Shown here: positions 12,018 through 18,415 of the stretch, piece after piece | Layout: each line of letters starts with the position of its first letter | How positions within the stretch are numbered: position 1 is the first letter of the stretch | From: Patescibacteria group bacterium | GTDB lineage: Bacteria > Patescibacteriota > Doudnabacteria > UBA920 | Assembly (NCBI GenBank): GCA_023473845.1 | Contig: JAMCYA010000058.1 | Coordinates: 1-19,663, forward strand | Reading direction: 5' to 3' | Length of the DNA: 19,663 nucleotides | Translations under genes and position numbers: made by a program | Notes under the pieces: generated by a model | What the model was told of the DNA's origin: nothing | Database searches by the model: none | Seen by the model: only the letters and a program-made list of their open reading frames with translations

Positions 12018-13532
12018 CTAAATGCCAAGCCCGTTGATAATTTCAATTTTTGCGCCCAGCTTCTTTAACCGGTTAACCAAATCTTCGTAGCCGCGGGAAA
12101 TGGAGTACACGTTCCGCAACACCGAAGTGCCTTTGGCCGCCAGCATGCCGATTAGAATAATAGCCGCTGGCCTTAAAGCCGGAGGACAAATCACCTCGGC
12201 CGCGCGCAACTCCGTGGGTCCTTCAATATACACCCGATGCGGATCGGCCAGGATGATGTTGGCCCTGAGCTTAGACAATTCCAGATAATAGATGGCCCGA
12301 TTTTCGTACACCCAATCATGAATCAGGGTCGAGCCTTCGGCCTGCGTGGCAATTGGGACAAAAAACGGCAAGTTGTCTATGTTAATGCCGGGGTAGGGCA
12401 GGGGATGGATTTTTTCTTCCAAAGCCTTAAGCTTGGAAGGTAGAGTTTTGATATCCACCAAATTGGTCCGGCCGTTGCGGGCTTTGTAGTGTTTTTGGAT
12501 TTGAAATTTCAAACCCATCTTTTCCAGCTTAAGCAATTCCAGTTCCAAAAAATCTATGGGGCAGCGCTCAATGGTGATGCTGGAGTTTGTGGTGGCGGCA
12601 ATGGACAAAAAAAGCATGGATTCAATCGGGTCTTCGCTTAAATAGTACTCCACGTCCGTCTTAATTTCCGGCCGGCCATGCACAACCAAGGTGGAAGTGC
12701 CTAACCCTTCAACTTCTACGCCCAGTTTTTCCAAAAAGAAACACACATCCTGGACCATGTAATTCGAGGAGGCATATTTGATAACGGTCCTACCCGGCAG
12801 CTTAGCCGCGGCCAGCAGGGCATTTTCCGTTACCGTATCCCCGGTTTCATAAAGCACCACCTCTGCGGGCGCCAGGCCCTGCACGGTAATATCATACTGG
12901 TCGTGGCTGGTCTGGATATTGACCCCCAGCTTCTCTAGAGCATACAAATGCGGACGGATAGTGCGGGCGCCCAGTTTGCAGCCGCCGGCAACCGGCAGCT
13001 TAAAATGTTTGAATAAATGCACCAGCGGACCGATAAGCATTAAAATGCTGCGGGTTTTGACCGCGGCCTCGGCATTCAGGTTCTTGAGGTTGAATTTTTT
13101 CGGGGGTGTAATTCTTAAATCCTGGCCCTGCCATTCAGCCCTTACCCCAATACTGGAAAGCACTTCAAGCATCCGGTTAACCTCTTCAATTCTTGGCACA
13201 TTTTTTAAGGTGGTCTGTCCGGCGTTCAGCAGACTGGCGGCCAAAAGGCCCATGGCAGCATTCTTGGAAGTGTTGGTGGCCACCCGGCCGGACAATTTGT
13301 GGCCGCCTTCAATCCTTAAGTTGACCGAGTCTCCCGCCAGCGCAATCAGGGGTTTTTTCAGTATGTCCCCGATTTTTTCCAGCATTTCCGTACTCAAGTT
13401 CTGCAAACCGTTTTCCATACGGGCCACGGCGGACTGGCTGGTTTTAAGGCTGCTGGCAAACTGCGCCTGAGTCAGACCCTTTTGTTCGCGGAGCCTGGAA
13501 ATTAGCTGGCCAATCATTTTTTGGGTAGTCAT
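12018..13532 (-). CDS. murA: HTH-MurA fusion: UDP-GlcNAc 1-carboxyvinyltransferase with N-terminal Cro/C1 HTH
   Basis: A 504-residue fusion. Residues about 1-65 form a Cro/C1-type helix-turn-helix (ISRLREQKGLTQAQFASSLK, TSQSAVARMENGLQNLS). Residues about 70-504 form a full MurA, which transfers enolpyruvate from PEP to UDP-GlcNAc as the first committed step of peptidoglycan synthesis. Key MurA residues are present: Lys90-Asn91 (SKNAA), Cys185 in GGCKLGAR (the fosfomycin-target cysteine), Asp386 in YPGINIDN and Arg454 in ALRPAA. Normal MurA is about 420 residues, so the HTH is a true addition. It is read continuously from an ATG at 13532, with no gap or frameshift. A palindrome and promoter-like sequence lie directly upstream. 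It is a single-gene unit bounded by terminators, so autoregulation is an attractive inference. A DNA-binding role is not demonstrated. Confidence 0.93.
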   Translation of the reverse strand: MTTQKMIGQLISRLREQKGLTQAQFASSLKTSQSAVARMENGLQNLSTEMLEKIGDILKKPLIALAGDSVNLRIEGGHKLSGRVATNTSKNAAMGLLAASLLNAGQTTLKNVPRIEEVNRMLEVLSSIGVRAEWQGQDLRITPPKKFNLKNLNAEAAVKTRSILMLIGPLVHLFKHFKLPVAGGCKLGARTIRPHLYALEKLGVNIQTSHDQYDITVQGLAPAEVVLYETGDTVTENALLAAAKLPGRTVIKYASSNYMVQDVCFFLEKLGVEVEGLGTSTLVVHGRPEIKTDVEYYLSEDPIESMLFLSIAATTNSSITIERCPIDFLELELLKLEKMGLKFQIQKHYKARNGRTNLVDIKTLPSKLKALEEKIHPLPYPGINIDNLPFFVPIATQAEGSTLIHDWVYENRAIYYLELSKLRANIILADPHRVYIEGPTELRAAEVICPPALRPAAIILIGMLAAKGTSVLRNVYSISRGYEDLVNRLKKLGAKIEIINGLGI

Positions 13533-13544
13533 AGTAATAAAAAT

Positions 13545-13568
13545 TAATATATCATATATGATATATTA
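13545..13568. promoter_or_regulatory. 24-bp perfect palindrome, candidate murA operator
   Basis: This A/T-rich, perfectly symmetric sequence has half-site TAATATATCATA and is centred between 13556 and 13557, 12 bp upstream of the murA ATG. It covers the likely promoter: on the minus strand TTTGAT (13573-13578), 16 nt and TATGAT (13551-13556), or alternatively TATAAT at 13565-13570. Cro/C1-type proteins bind such dyads as dimers, so the fused HTH is the obvious candidate ligand. Confidence 0.65.
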
Positions 13569-13582
13569 TATCATCAAACTAA

Positions 13583-13607
13583 AAAACCGGCCAGGGTGGC
13601 CGGTTTT
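13583..13607 (-). terminator. Terminator of the 67-residue membrane-protein gene
   Basis: A 10-bp perfect stem AAAACCGGCC/GGCCGGTTTT with a 5-nt loop and a minus-strand T-run lies 13 nt after the gene stop. It separates that gene from the murA promoter region. Confidence 0.85.
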
Positions 13608-13620
13608 AAAACCCGAAAAC

Positions 13621-13824
13621 TTACACGCTCATCAATCTGCTGAACCAATTTTCCAAAAAATGGCTTTGCTGGTTGGCATAATATAAAGCCAAGAGACCTG
13701 CCAGGTAAATCACGTTTAATATAAGCACTTTCCACAGGTCGTGGCTGATAATCACATGCTCGGCCGCTTGTAGTTCCGGAGAACTCACCGGTTTGGGGCT
13801 GGAAGAATTTCGGTTCTTGCTCAT
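13621..13824 (-). CDS. Small single-pass membrane protein, unknown
   Basis: A 67-residue protein starting MSKNRNSSSPKPVSSPELQA. It has a Ser/Pro/Lys-rich cytoplasmic-looking N-terminus, then one hydrophobic helix (about residues 31-50, WKVLILNVIYLAGLLALYYA) and a short C-terminus (QQSHFLENWFSRLMSV). I do not recognise it. The ATG at 13824 lies only a few nt from the 5' arm of the SRP RNA candidate on the opposite strand, so the two would be transcribed divergently from overlapping control sequence. Confidence 0.65.
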   Translation of the reverse strand: MSKNRNSSSPKPVSSPELQAAEHVIISHDLWKVLILNVIYLAGLLALYYANQQSHFLENWFSRLMSV

Positions 13825-13826
13825 AG

Positions 13827-13917
13827 GGTTGCTTTAAGTCTAAATTAACGCCGCTTTTGCCATGGTGGCAGGAAGGAAGCAGGGGTATTTTAACATTTTA
13901 GCCATTTGAAAGCAACC
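13827..13917 (+). ncRNA. ffs: Candidate small (4.5S-type) SRP RNA
   Basis: A gene-free 91-nt stretch is closed by a perfect 9-bp stem, GGTTGCTTT (13827-13835) with AAAGCAACC (13909-13917). A second pairing, CTAAA with TTTAG, lies inside. Near the middle is GGAAGGAAGCAG (about 13871-13882), identical to the conserved apical loop of bacterial SRP RNA (usual context CAGGTCCGGAAGGAAGCAG). Length, closing helix and signature all fit the small bacterial SRP RNA. The 5' side of the apical helix reads GGTGGCA instead of CAGGTCC, so the helix under the GGAA loop pairs poorly as I fold it. No clear promoter was seen. Confidence 0.55.
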
Positions 13918-13947
13918 TTTAAGAGTGCTACAATAACAAAGCCAAAA

Positions 13948-14430
13948 ATGCTAACCACCAGCACCAACCTGAGCCTCTTTGCCTTGATTTTAAGCCTAAT
14001 CTGCTTGTTTTTGATTGGGTTTTTGTTTTGGCAAAACCTGGCGTTCAACCGGGTGCGCAAGGCTTTTTTTGCAGGCCGGAACGGTCGCGATCTGGAAAAC
14101 GTCCTCATGGAACTAACGCAAAAACTCCAGCTTTTGGAAGACGAAAAAACCGTGCTGGAAGCCAGCCTGGCCTCCCTGAAGACCAGTTCAGCTTTTGCCA
14201 TCCAGCAAATTGGCGTACACCGGTTTAACCCGTTTGCAGACGGCGGCGGCAATTTTAGTTTCACCTTGGCCCTGCTCGACGGGCACAACACCGGAGTGGT
14301 AATCACTTCCATGCATGGCCGGGAACAGAACCGCATTTATGCCAAGCAGCTGGCTCATGGCAAGGCTGAAACCCAGCTCACCGAAGAAGAAGAGCACGCC
14401 ATCGCCTTGGCTAACACCAAATTTAACTAA
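13948..14430 (+). CDS. DUF4446 family membrane-anchored protein
   Basis: A 160-residue protein with one N-terminal hydrophobic helix (about residues 7-30, LFALILSLICLFLIGFLFWQ). A coiled-coil-like segment (ENVLMELTQKLQLLEDEKTVLEASLASL) follows, then a C-terminal domain whose IGVHRFNPFADGGGNFSFTLALLD and GVVITSMHGREQNRIYAK match DUF4446 (PF14584). The function of the family is unknown. The ATG at 13948 is chosen because the upstream in-frame TTG extension overlaps the SRP RNA candidate and adds an unlikely basic leader to the membrane helix. It precedes the bactofilin gene by 54 nt and is probably cotranscribed with it. Confidence 0.85.
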   Translation: MLTTSTNLSLFALILSLICLFLIGFLFWQNLAFNRVRKAFFAGRNGRDLENVLMELTQKLQLLEDEKTVLEASLASLKTSSAFAIQQIGVHRFNPFADGGGNFSFTLALLDGHNTGVVITSMHGREQNRIYAKQLAHGKAETQLTEEEEHAIALANTKFN

Positions 14431-14484
14431 AACCAAAACCGCATCCGCAATTAACCGCTGAGTCTTCAGCGAAAAAGGAATCCT

Positions 14485-14892
14485 ATGGACAAGTTTTCAG
14501 ACGAAAGCCTGAACCAACAGGCGGAAACCGTGGTTGGCCCCAGTGTTAAAATTCAGGGCGACCTGAACAGCGACGGCAACATAAAAATCGAAGGCTATGT
14601 TACCGGCAAGGTAAAAACCAGCCAAAGCGTATTCGTAATGAACGGCTCGCATATTACCGCCGACATTCTGGCCGGCAATAGCGTAATCGGCGGGGAAGTC
14701 CAGGGCAATATTAAAGTTACCGGCCACCTCATCCTCCAAAACACAGCTAAAATTACGGGCGATATCTCCTGCCAAATCCTTCGGGTCGAAGATGGGGCCC
14801 AGTTTACCGGCAAATGCACTATGAGCCCGAGCAACGGTAACGGTAAAAAGGCCGTTACACCCACCCACGAAGAACCGGAAAGCGAAGAATAA
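14485..14892 (+). CDS. Bactofilin family cytoskeletal protein
   Basis: A 135-residue protein whose core (about residues 18-115, VGPSVKIQGDLNSDGNIKIE through KITGDISCQILRVEDGAQFT) has the repeating Gly-rich beta-turn pattern of the bactofilin domain (PF04519). This right-handed beta-helix polymerises into filaments without nucleotide. Family members often act at the cell envelope and help place peptidoglycan enzymes. Short polar tails flank the core; the C-terminus is acidic (HEEPESEE). A good ribosome-binding sequence, AAAAAGGAATCCT, lies just before the ATG at 14485, one of the few clear ones in the window. Confidence 0.9.
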   Translation: MDKFSDESLNQQAETVVGPSVKIQGDLNSDGNIKIEGYVTGKVKTSQSVFVMNGSHITADILAGNSVIGGEVQGNIKVTGHLILQNTAKITGDISCQILRVEDGAQFTGKCTMSPSNGNGKKAVTPTHEEPESEE

Positions 14893-14952
14893 GCCCGGCT
14901 TCATTCTAAACGCAGGCAATAACAAGCCTGCGCGGCTACACAGACTGCGCCT

Positions 14953-15795
14953 ATGTACTACTATATTTTCGACCAGGGCAACCTGCCCATGGACAAATTC
15001 GAAAGGCTGCAGACCGAAGCTTTGGGTTACTTTGCGGAATTTAAAATTTCGGGCGAAGCGGCGCGGGTTACCCCCCTGCGCTCCGTCGCTGACCTGGTCG
15101 ATACGGCCAGCCAGCGCGGCGCCAAAACCCTGGTTGCCTGCGGCTCTGACGACACCTTTAACCTCATGCTGGCCTCTCTGAAAGGCCGCGATTTTACCTT
15201 GGGTTTTGTTCCGCTAGACGAAAAGTCCTTCCTCTCCAAAATCCTGGGCATTGAAAATATTTACATTGGCGCCAAAACTATTGCGGCCAGGAGAATTGAA
15301 AAAATTGACCTGGCAAAAATTTCCAATAATTTTTTTATCAATTACTTGGAGTTTGGGGTAACCAGCCACAATTTAAAAAGCCTGAGCTGGTATGCGGCCT
15401 TAAAACTGCTCTCCTCTGAAGCCAAAAACTACACCATCCGCATTGATGATTCCTATAACCTAAGCATTGCTGCCCTGGGCGGTTTGGCCATTAATATCCG
15501 TTCCGCTTCGGCCTCCGGGCAAAAAATTGCAGACCCCACGGACAGCCACCTCGATCTCCTGATTTTGGAAAAAATGTCCAAAATGCAAACCTTAAGGTAC
15601 CGGCAGGATATCGTTTCAGGCAATCTGGAAAAAATCCCCAACACCACGGTTATCAAATGCCGCAAGATTGATTTTTTGGAGCCCCGCGGCACGCCCCTGA
15701 CCATGCTGGGCAGGATTGTGGCCAAATTTCCGGCGGCCGTGGAACTGATTCCACAGCGCCTGCGCCTGATAGTAGGCAAAAACCGGACTTTTTAA
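14953..15795 (+). CDS. Diacylglycerol/lipid-kinase-like protein
   Basis: A 280-residue protein with the overall outline of the diacylglycerol kinase catalytic family (YegS/DagK-like). There is an N-terminal alpha/beta part (TLVACGSDDTFNLMLASL, then LGFVPLDEKSFLSKILGIE), followed by a beta-rich C-terminal part (FINYLEFGV...SASGQKIADPTDSHLDLLILEK). In active family members the first two segments read GGDGTxNEV and PLGTxNDFA. Here they are GSDDTFN and PLDEKSF, so the ATP-binding glycines are mostly lost. It may have altered activity or none. It is the last gene of the DUF4446-bactofilin run, 60 nt downstream, and is followed by a terminator. Confidence 0.68.
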   Translation: MYYYIFDQGNLPMDKFERLQTEALGYFAEFKISGEAARVTPLRSVADLVDTASQRGAKTLVACGSDDTFNLMLASLKGRDFTLGFVPLDEKSFLSKILGIENIYIGAKTIAARRIEKIDLAKISNNFFINYLEFGVTSHNLKSLSWYAALKLLSSEAKNYTIRIDDSYNLSIAALGGLAINIRSASASGQKIADPTDSHLDLLILEKMSKMQTLRYRQDIVSGNLEKIPNTTVIKCRKIDFLEPRGTPLTMLGRIVAKFPAAVELIPQRLRLIVGKNRTF

Positions 15796-15837
15796 TTCCC
15801 CGCTGTTTTTTCCAAAAACCATATTGTTCTAATACTG

Positions 15838-15876
15838 AGCCTGCCGCACCCAAAGAAGGGAACGGCAGGTTTTTTG
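15838..15876 (+). terminator. Terminator of the DUF4446-bactofilin-lipid kinase-like unit
   Basis: CCTGCCG (15840-15846) pairs with CGGCAGG (15863-15869), and a run of seven T residues follows. The 16-nt loop can pair further (CCC with GGG). Confidence 0.82.
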
Positions 15877-15912
15877 GACGCGAACCCAACTTCCGACAGG
15901 TAAAAACCTTCC

Positions 15913-15941
15913 TTGATTTTTATTAAAAATTCTGGTAAAGT
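15913..15941 (+). promoter_or_regulatory. Candidate infB promoter
   Basis: TTGATT (15913-15918), a 17-nt spacer and TAAAGT (15936-15941) would give a leader of roughly 23 nt before the infB ATG. No other feature was seen in the rest of this gap beyond the upstream terminator. Confidence 0.5.
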
Positions 15942-15970
15942 TAATAAGTTATAAATAGTTTTTCCGCATT

Positions 15971-17902
15971 ATGAACCTTTCCTCCCTGTCCTCACAACTC
16001 AATTTGTCTATCCAGGAATTACGTTCCCGCGCCCGCGAGAAAGGGTTTTTCATTTCACCCAAAGCCAACAAGGTCGACAACTACTTGGCCAAAAAAATCC
16101 TGGAAACCTTGGCCGAGAACAGCGGCAGCCCAAAGCCCCAAGAGCAAGACACTGAACCTAAAATCATCAAACTACCCAGCTTTATAAAAGTCAGGGATTT
16201 TGCCGAACTCTTAAAACTGCCTGTCGTTAATGTGATTAAGGTGCTGATTAAAAACGGCATCATGGCCACCATCAACGAAGAGGTGGACTTTGAAACCGCC
16301 AGCATTGTGGCCCAGGACTTGGGTTTTGAAGTGGCGACGGAAACCGACCAGACAGTAAAAGAGTACGGCACGGGTTTTTTACAGGAAGTTTCGGATGCAG
16401 AAAAAGCGGAAAATCTAAAAAGCCGGCCGCCAATTGTCGCTATTATGGGCCATGTAGACCACGGCAAAACCACCCTGCTCGACACCCTCCGCAAAACCAA
16501 AGTCGCGGAAGGGGAGAGTGGCGGCATTACTCAGCACATTGGTGCCTATCAGATTAAAAAGAACGGGCGCTATATTACTTTTTTGGACACCCCGGGCCAC
16601 GAGGCTTTTTCTGAAATGCGCGCCCGCGGCGCCAACGTTACGGACATAATCGTCCTGGTCGTGGCGGCCGACGACGGCGTGCGCCCCCAAACCCTGGAAG
16701 TTATCAACCGGGCCAAGTTTACCGGCACCCCCATGATTGTGGCCATCAACAAAGTGGACAAACCCGAAGCCAATGTCATGAAGGTCAAGCAGGAACTGGC
16801 CGGCCACGGCGTCCTGACCGAAGAATGGGGCGGTAAAACCATTGCCTGTGAAATTTCCGCCAAGCAGAACAAAGGCATCGACGGGCTGCTGGAAATGATC
16901 CTGCTGACTGCGGATCTGGAAGATTTCAAGGCCAATCCAGCGGGCAAAACCGTGGGTACGATTATTGAATCCAAAATCACTCAGGGCAAGGGCCCAACCG
17001 CTACAGTAGTCATCCAAAACGGCACTTTGCGGGTCGGTGACATTATTGCCGCCGGGCCGGCTTTTGGCCGGGTTAGGTCTTTGGAAGACGAAAACGGCCG
17101 CAAACTGAAAGAAGTCCTGCCTGCCCAGCCAGCGCAAATTTCCGGCTTTTCCGAACTCCCCCAGGCCGGCGATATTTTGCAGACCATCGCCTCTTTGGAC
17201 GAAGCCAAAAACATTGCCCTGGCCGCCCAGCGCAAGAACCGCAGCCACAAACTCTCCCACACCCTCCGCCTGTCTGGCGACATGGAAACCAAGACCCTCA
17301 ACCTGATACTGAAGACGGACGTGGCCGGGTCGCTGGAAGCCATCAAGCAATCGATCTCCAAACTCAAAAACGATGAAGTTAAAATCAACATTTTAAGCGA
17401 AGGCGTAGGTGAGGTTAACGAATCCGATGTGCTGTTGGCCGGCAACTCCCGCGCCAGCGTGATTGCCTTCCGCACCAAAATCAACCCGAAAGCTATCAGC
17501 CTGGCCAAACAAAAAAACGTCCAGATTGATCCTTACGACGTAATTTACGAACTGATTGAAGACGTCACTAGCGCTGTCATTAAAATGTTCACCCCCGAAC
17601 TGGAAAAGGTCAGTTTTGGCCGCGCCAAAATCCTAGCCATTTTCCGGACGGAAAAAGGCGAAATGATTATTGGAGGCCGGGTGAATGACGGCGAGATTAA
17701 AAAGAACGGGCAAATCCTGGTTTTCCGAGAAGGGGTGGAACTGGGCCGGGGGGAGATTTTGGAACTGCAGCAAAGCAAGGTGATGGCTAAAAGCGTCACC
17801 GCAGGCAACGAGTTCGGAATGCGGATAAAAACACCAGTTAAGCTGCAGGTTAATGACATCCTGGAAAGCTTTGAAGAAAAAATTAAACCAAAAACTCTCT
17901 AA
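15971..17902 (+). CDS. infB: Translation initiation factor IF-2
   Basis: A 643-residue GTPase that delivers initiator tRNA to the 30S subunit and promotes subunit joining. It has a short IF2_N-type region at the very N-terminus (LSSQLNLSIQELRSRAREKG) and a second one near 70-120 (KVRDFAELLKLPVVNVIKVL). The G domain follows, with GHVDHGKTT (160-168), DTPGH (206-210) and NKVD (260-263), then the C-terminal beta-barrel and IF2 domains. Length is near the short end for bacteria because the long linker of enterobacterial IF-2 is absent. The ATG at 15971 is consistent with the N-terminal domain. It is followed by a terminator and then rbfA, a common neighbour. Confidence 0.97.
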   Translation: MNLSSLSSQLNLSIQELRSRAREKGFFISPKANKVDNYLAKKILETLAENSGSPKPQEQDTEPKIIKLPSFIKVRDFAELLKLPVVNVIKVLIKNGIMATINEEVDFETASIVAQDLGFEVATETDQTVKEYGTGFLQEVSDAEKAENLKSRPPIVAIMGHVDHGKTTLLDTLRKTKVAEGESGGITQHIGAYQIKKNGRYITFLDTPGHEAFSEMRARGANVTDIIVLVVAADDGVRPQTLEVINRAKFTGTPMIVAINKVDKPEANVMKVKQELAGHGVLTEEWGGKTIACEISAKQNKGIDGLLEMILLTADLEDFKANPAGKTVGTIIESKITQGKGPTATVVIQNGTLRVGDIIAAGPAFGRVRSLEDENGRKLKEVLPAQPAQISGFSELPQAGDILQTIASLDEAKNIALAAQRKNRSHKLSHTLRLSGDMETKTLNLILKTDVAGSLEAIKQSISKLKNDEVKINILSEGVGEVNESDVLLAGNSRASVIAFRTKINPKAISLAKQKNVQIDPYDVIYELIEDVTSAVIKMFTPELEKVSFGRAKILAIFRTEKGEMIIGGRVNDGEIKKNGQILVFREGVELGRGEILELQQSKVMAKSVTAGNEFGMRIKTPVKLQVNDILESFEEKIKPKTL

Positions 17903-17947
17903 CAAAAAGTGAGGGGCCAATTAATCTTAATGAAACTCACTACTTAG

Positions 17948-17972
17948 CGCCCTTGCCAGCAGGGGCGTTTTT
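17948..17972 (+). terminator. Terminator after infB
   Basis: CGCCC pairs with GGGCG (plus an inner T-G pair) around TTGCCAGCA-type loop sequence, followed by five T residues. rbfA begins about 30 nt later, so it either has its own promoter or is reached by read-through. Confidence 0.7.
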
Positions 17973-18003
17973 CGATATACTTTAATGTTAAAAGCCTAAA
18001 CTT

Positions 18004-18399
18004 ATGCAACCCAAAAAAGACACTAACCGCATTGCCAAAGTCAATTCCTTCATCCAACAGGCGCTGGGCCCGATTTTGTTGGAATTCTTGGAGCCGGCAA
18101 ACGGCCTGGTCACCATCTCCAAAGTGGAAGCCAGCCGCGACCTGCGCTGGGCCAAAGTCTGGATTTCCATTTTCGGCGGCAACGACCAAAAAATCCTGGA
18201 CCACATTAACCGCAGCCTGTATCACATTCAGGGCGAACTCAACCACAAATTTACCACCAAAATCGTCCCGCGTTTACAATTTTTTCTGGACACCAGCCCC
18301 CGCTATGCCGAGCATATCGACGAGCTGGTAAGGCGCGTGCACGCTGAAGAAGAGCAAAACAAGCCGGCAACAAAAAAAAGGAAAAAAACAGCCGCCTAA
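18004..18399 (+). CDS. rbfA: Ribosome-binding factor A
   Basis: A 131-residue KH-fold protein that binds the immature 30S subunit and helps 16S rRNA 5'-end maturation. RIAKVNSFIQQALGPILLEF, then LVTISKVEASRDLRWAKVWIS and KIVPRLQFFLDTSPRYAEHIDELV match RbfA along its length. A basic lysine-rich tail (TKKRKKTAA) ends the protein. The gene sits between infB and the DHH phosphoesterase, the arrangement seen in many bacteria. The next gene starts 16 nt after its stop, so they are likely cotranscribed. Confidence 0.95.
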   Translation: MQPKKDTNRIAKVNSFIQQALGPILLEFLEPANGLVTISKVEASRDLRWAKVWISIFGGNDQKILDHINRSLYHIQGELNHKFTTKIVPRLQFFLDTSPRYAEHIDELVRRVHAEEEQNKPATKKRKKTAA

Positions 18400-18415
18400 C
18401 ACCAAACTCCCGGAT

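Noticed and set aside
13545..13568. Palindrome as part of the neighbouring terminator
   Set aside because: The stem is pure A/T-rich without a T-run, and the separate GC-rich hairpin at 13583-13607 already provides termination.
13906..13947. Upstream TTG start extending the DUF4446 gene by 14 codons
   Set aside because: It overlaps the closing stem of the SRP RNA candidate and adds a basic leader not expected before the membrane helix; the ATG at 13948 is better.
14911..14932. Hairpin CGCAGGC/GCCTGCG between bactofilin and the lipid-kinase-like gene
   Set aside because: The stem is clear, but there is no T-run after it and genes on both sides run the same way, so I do not call it a terminator; it may be an incidental or mRNA-processing hairpin.
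16415..17350. 311-codon minus-strand open frame
   Set aside because: It is a shadow of the infB G domain on the opposite strand; composition simply mirrors infB codon usage.
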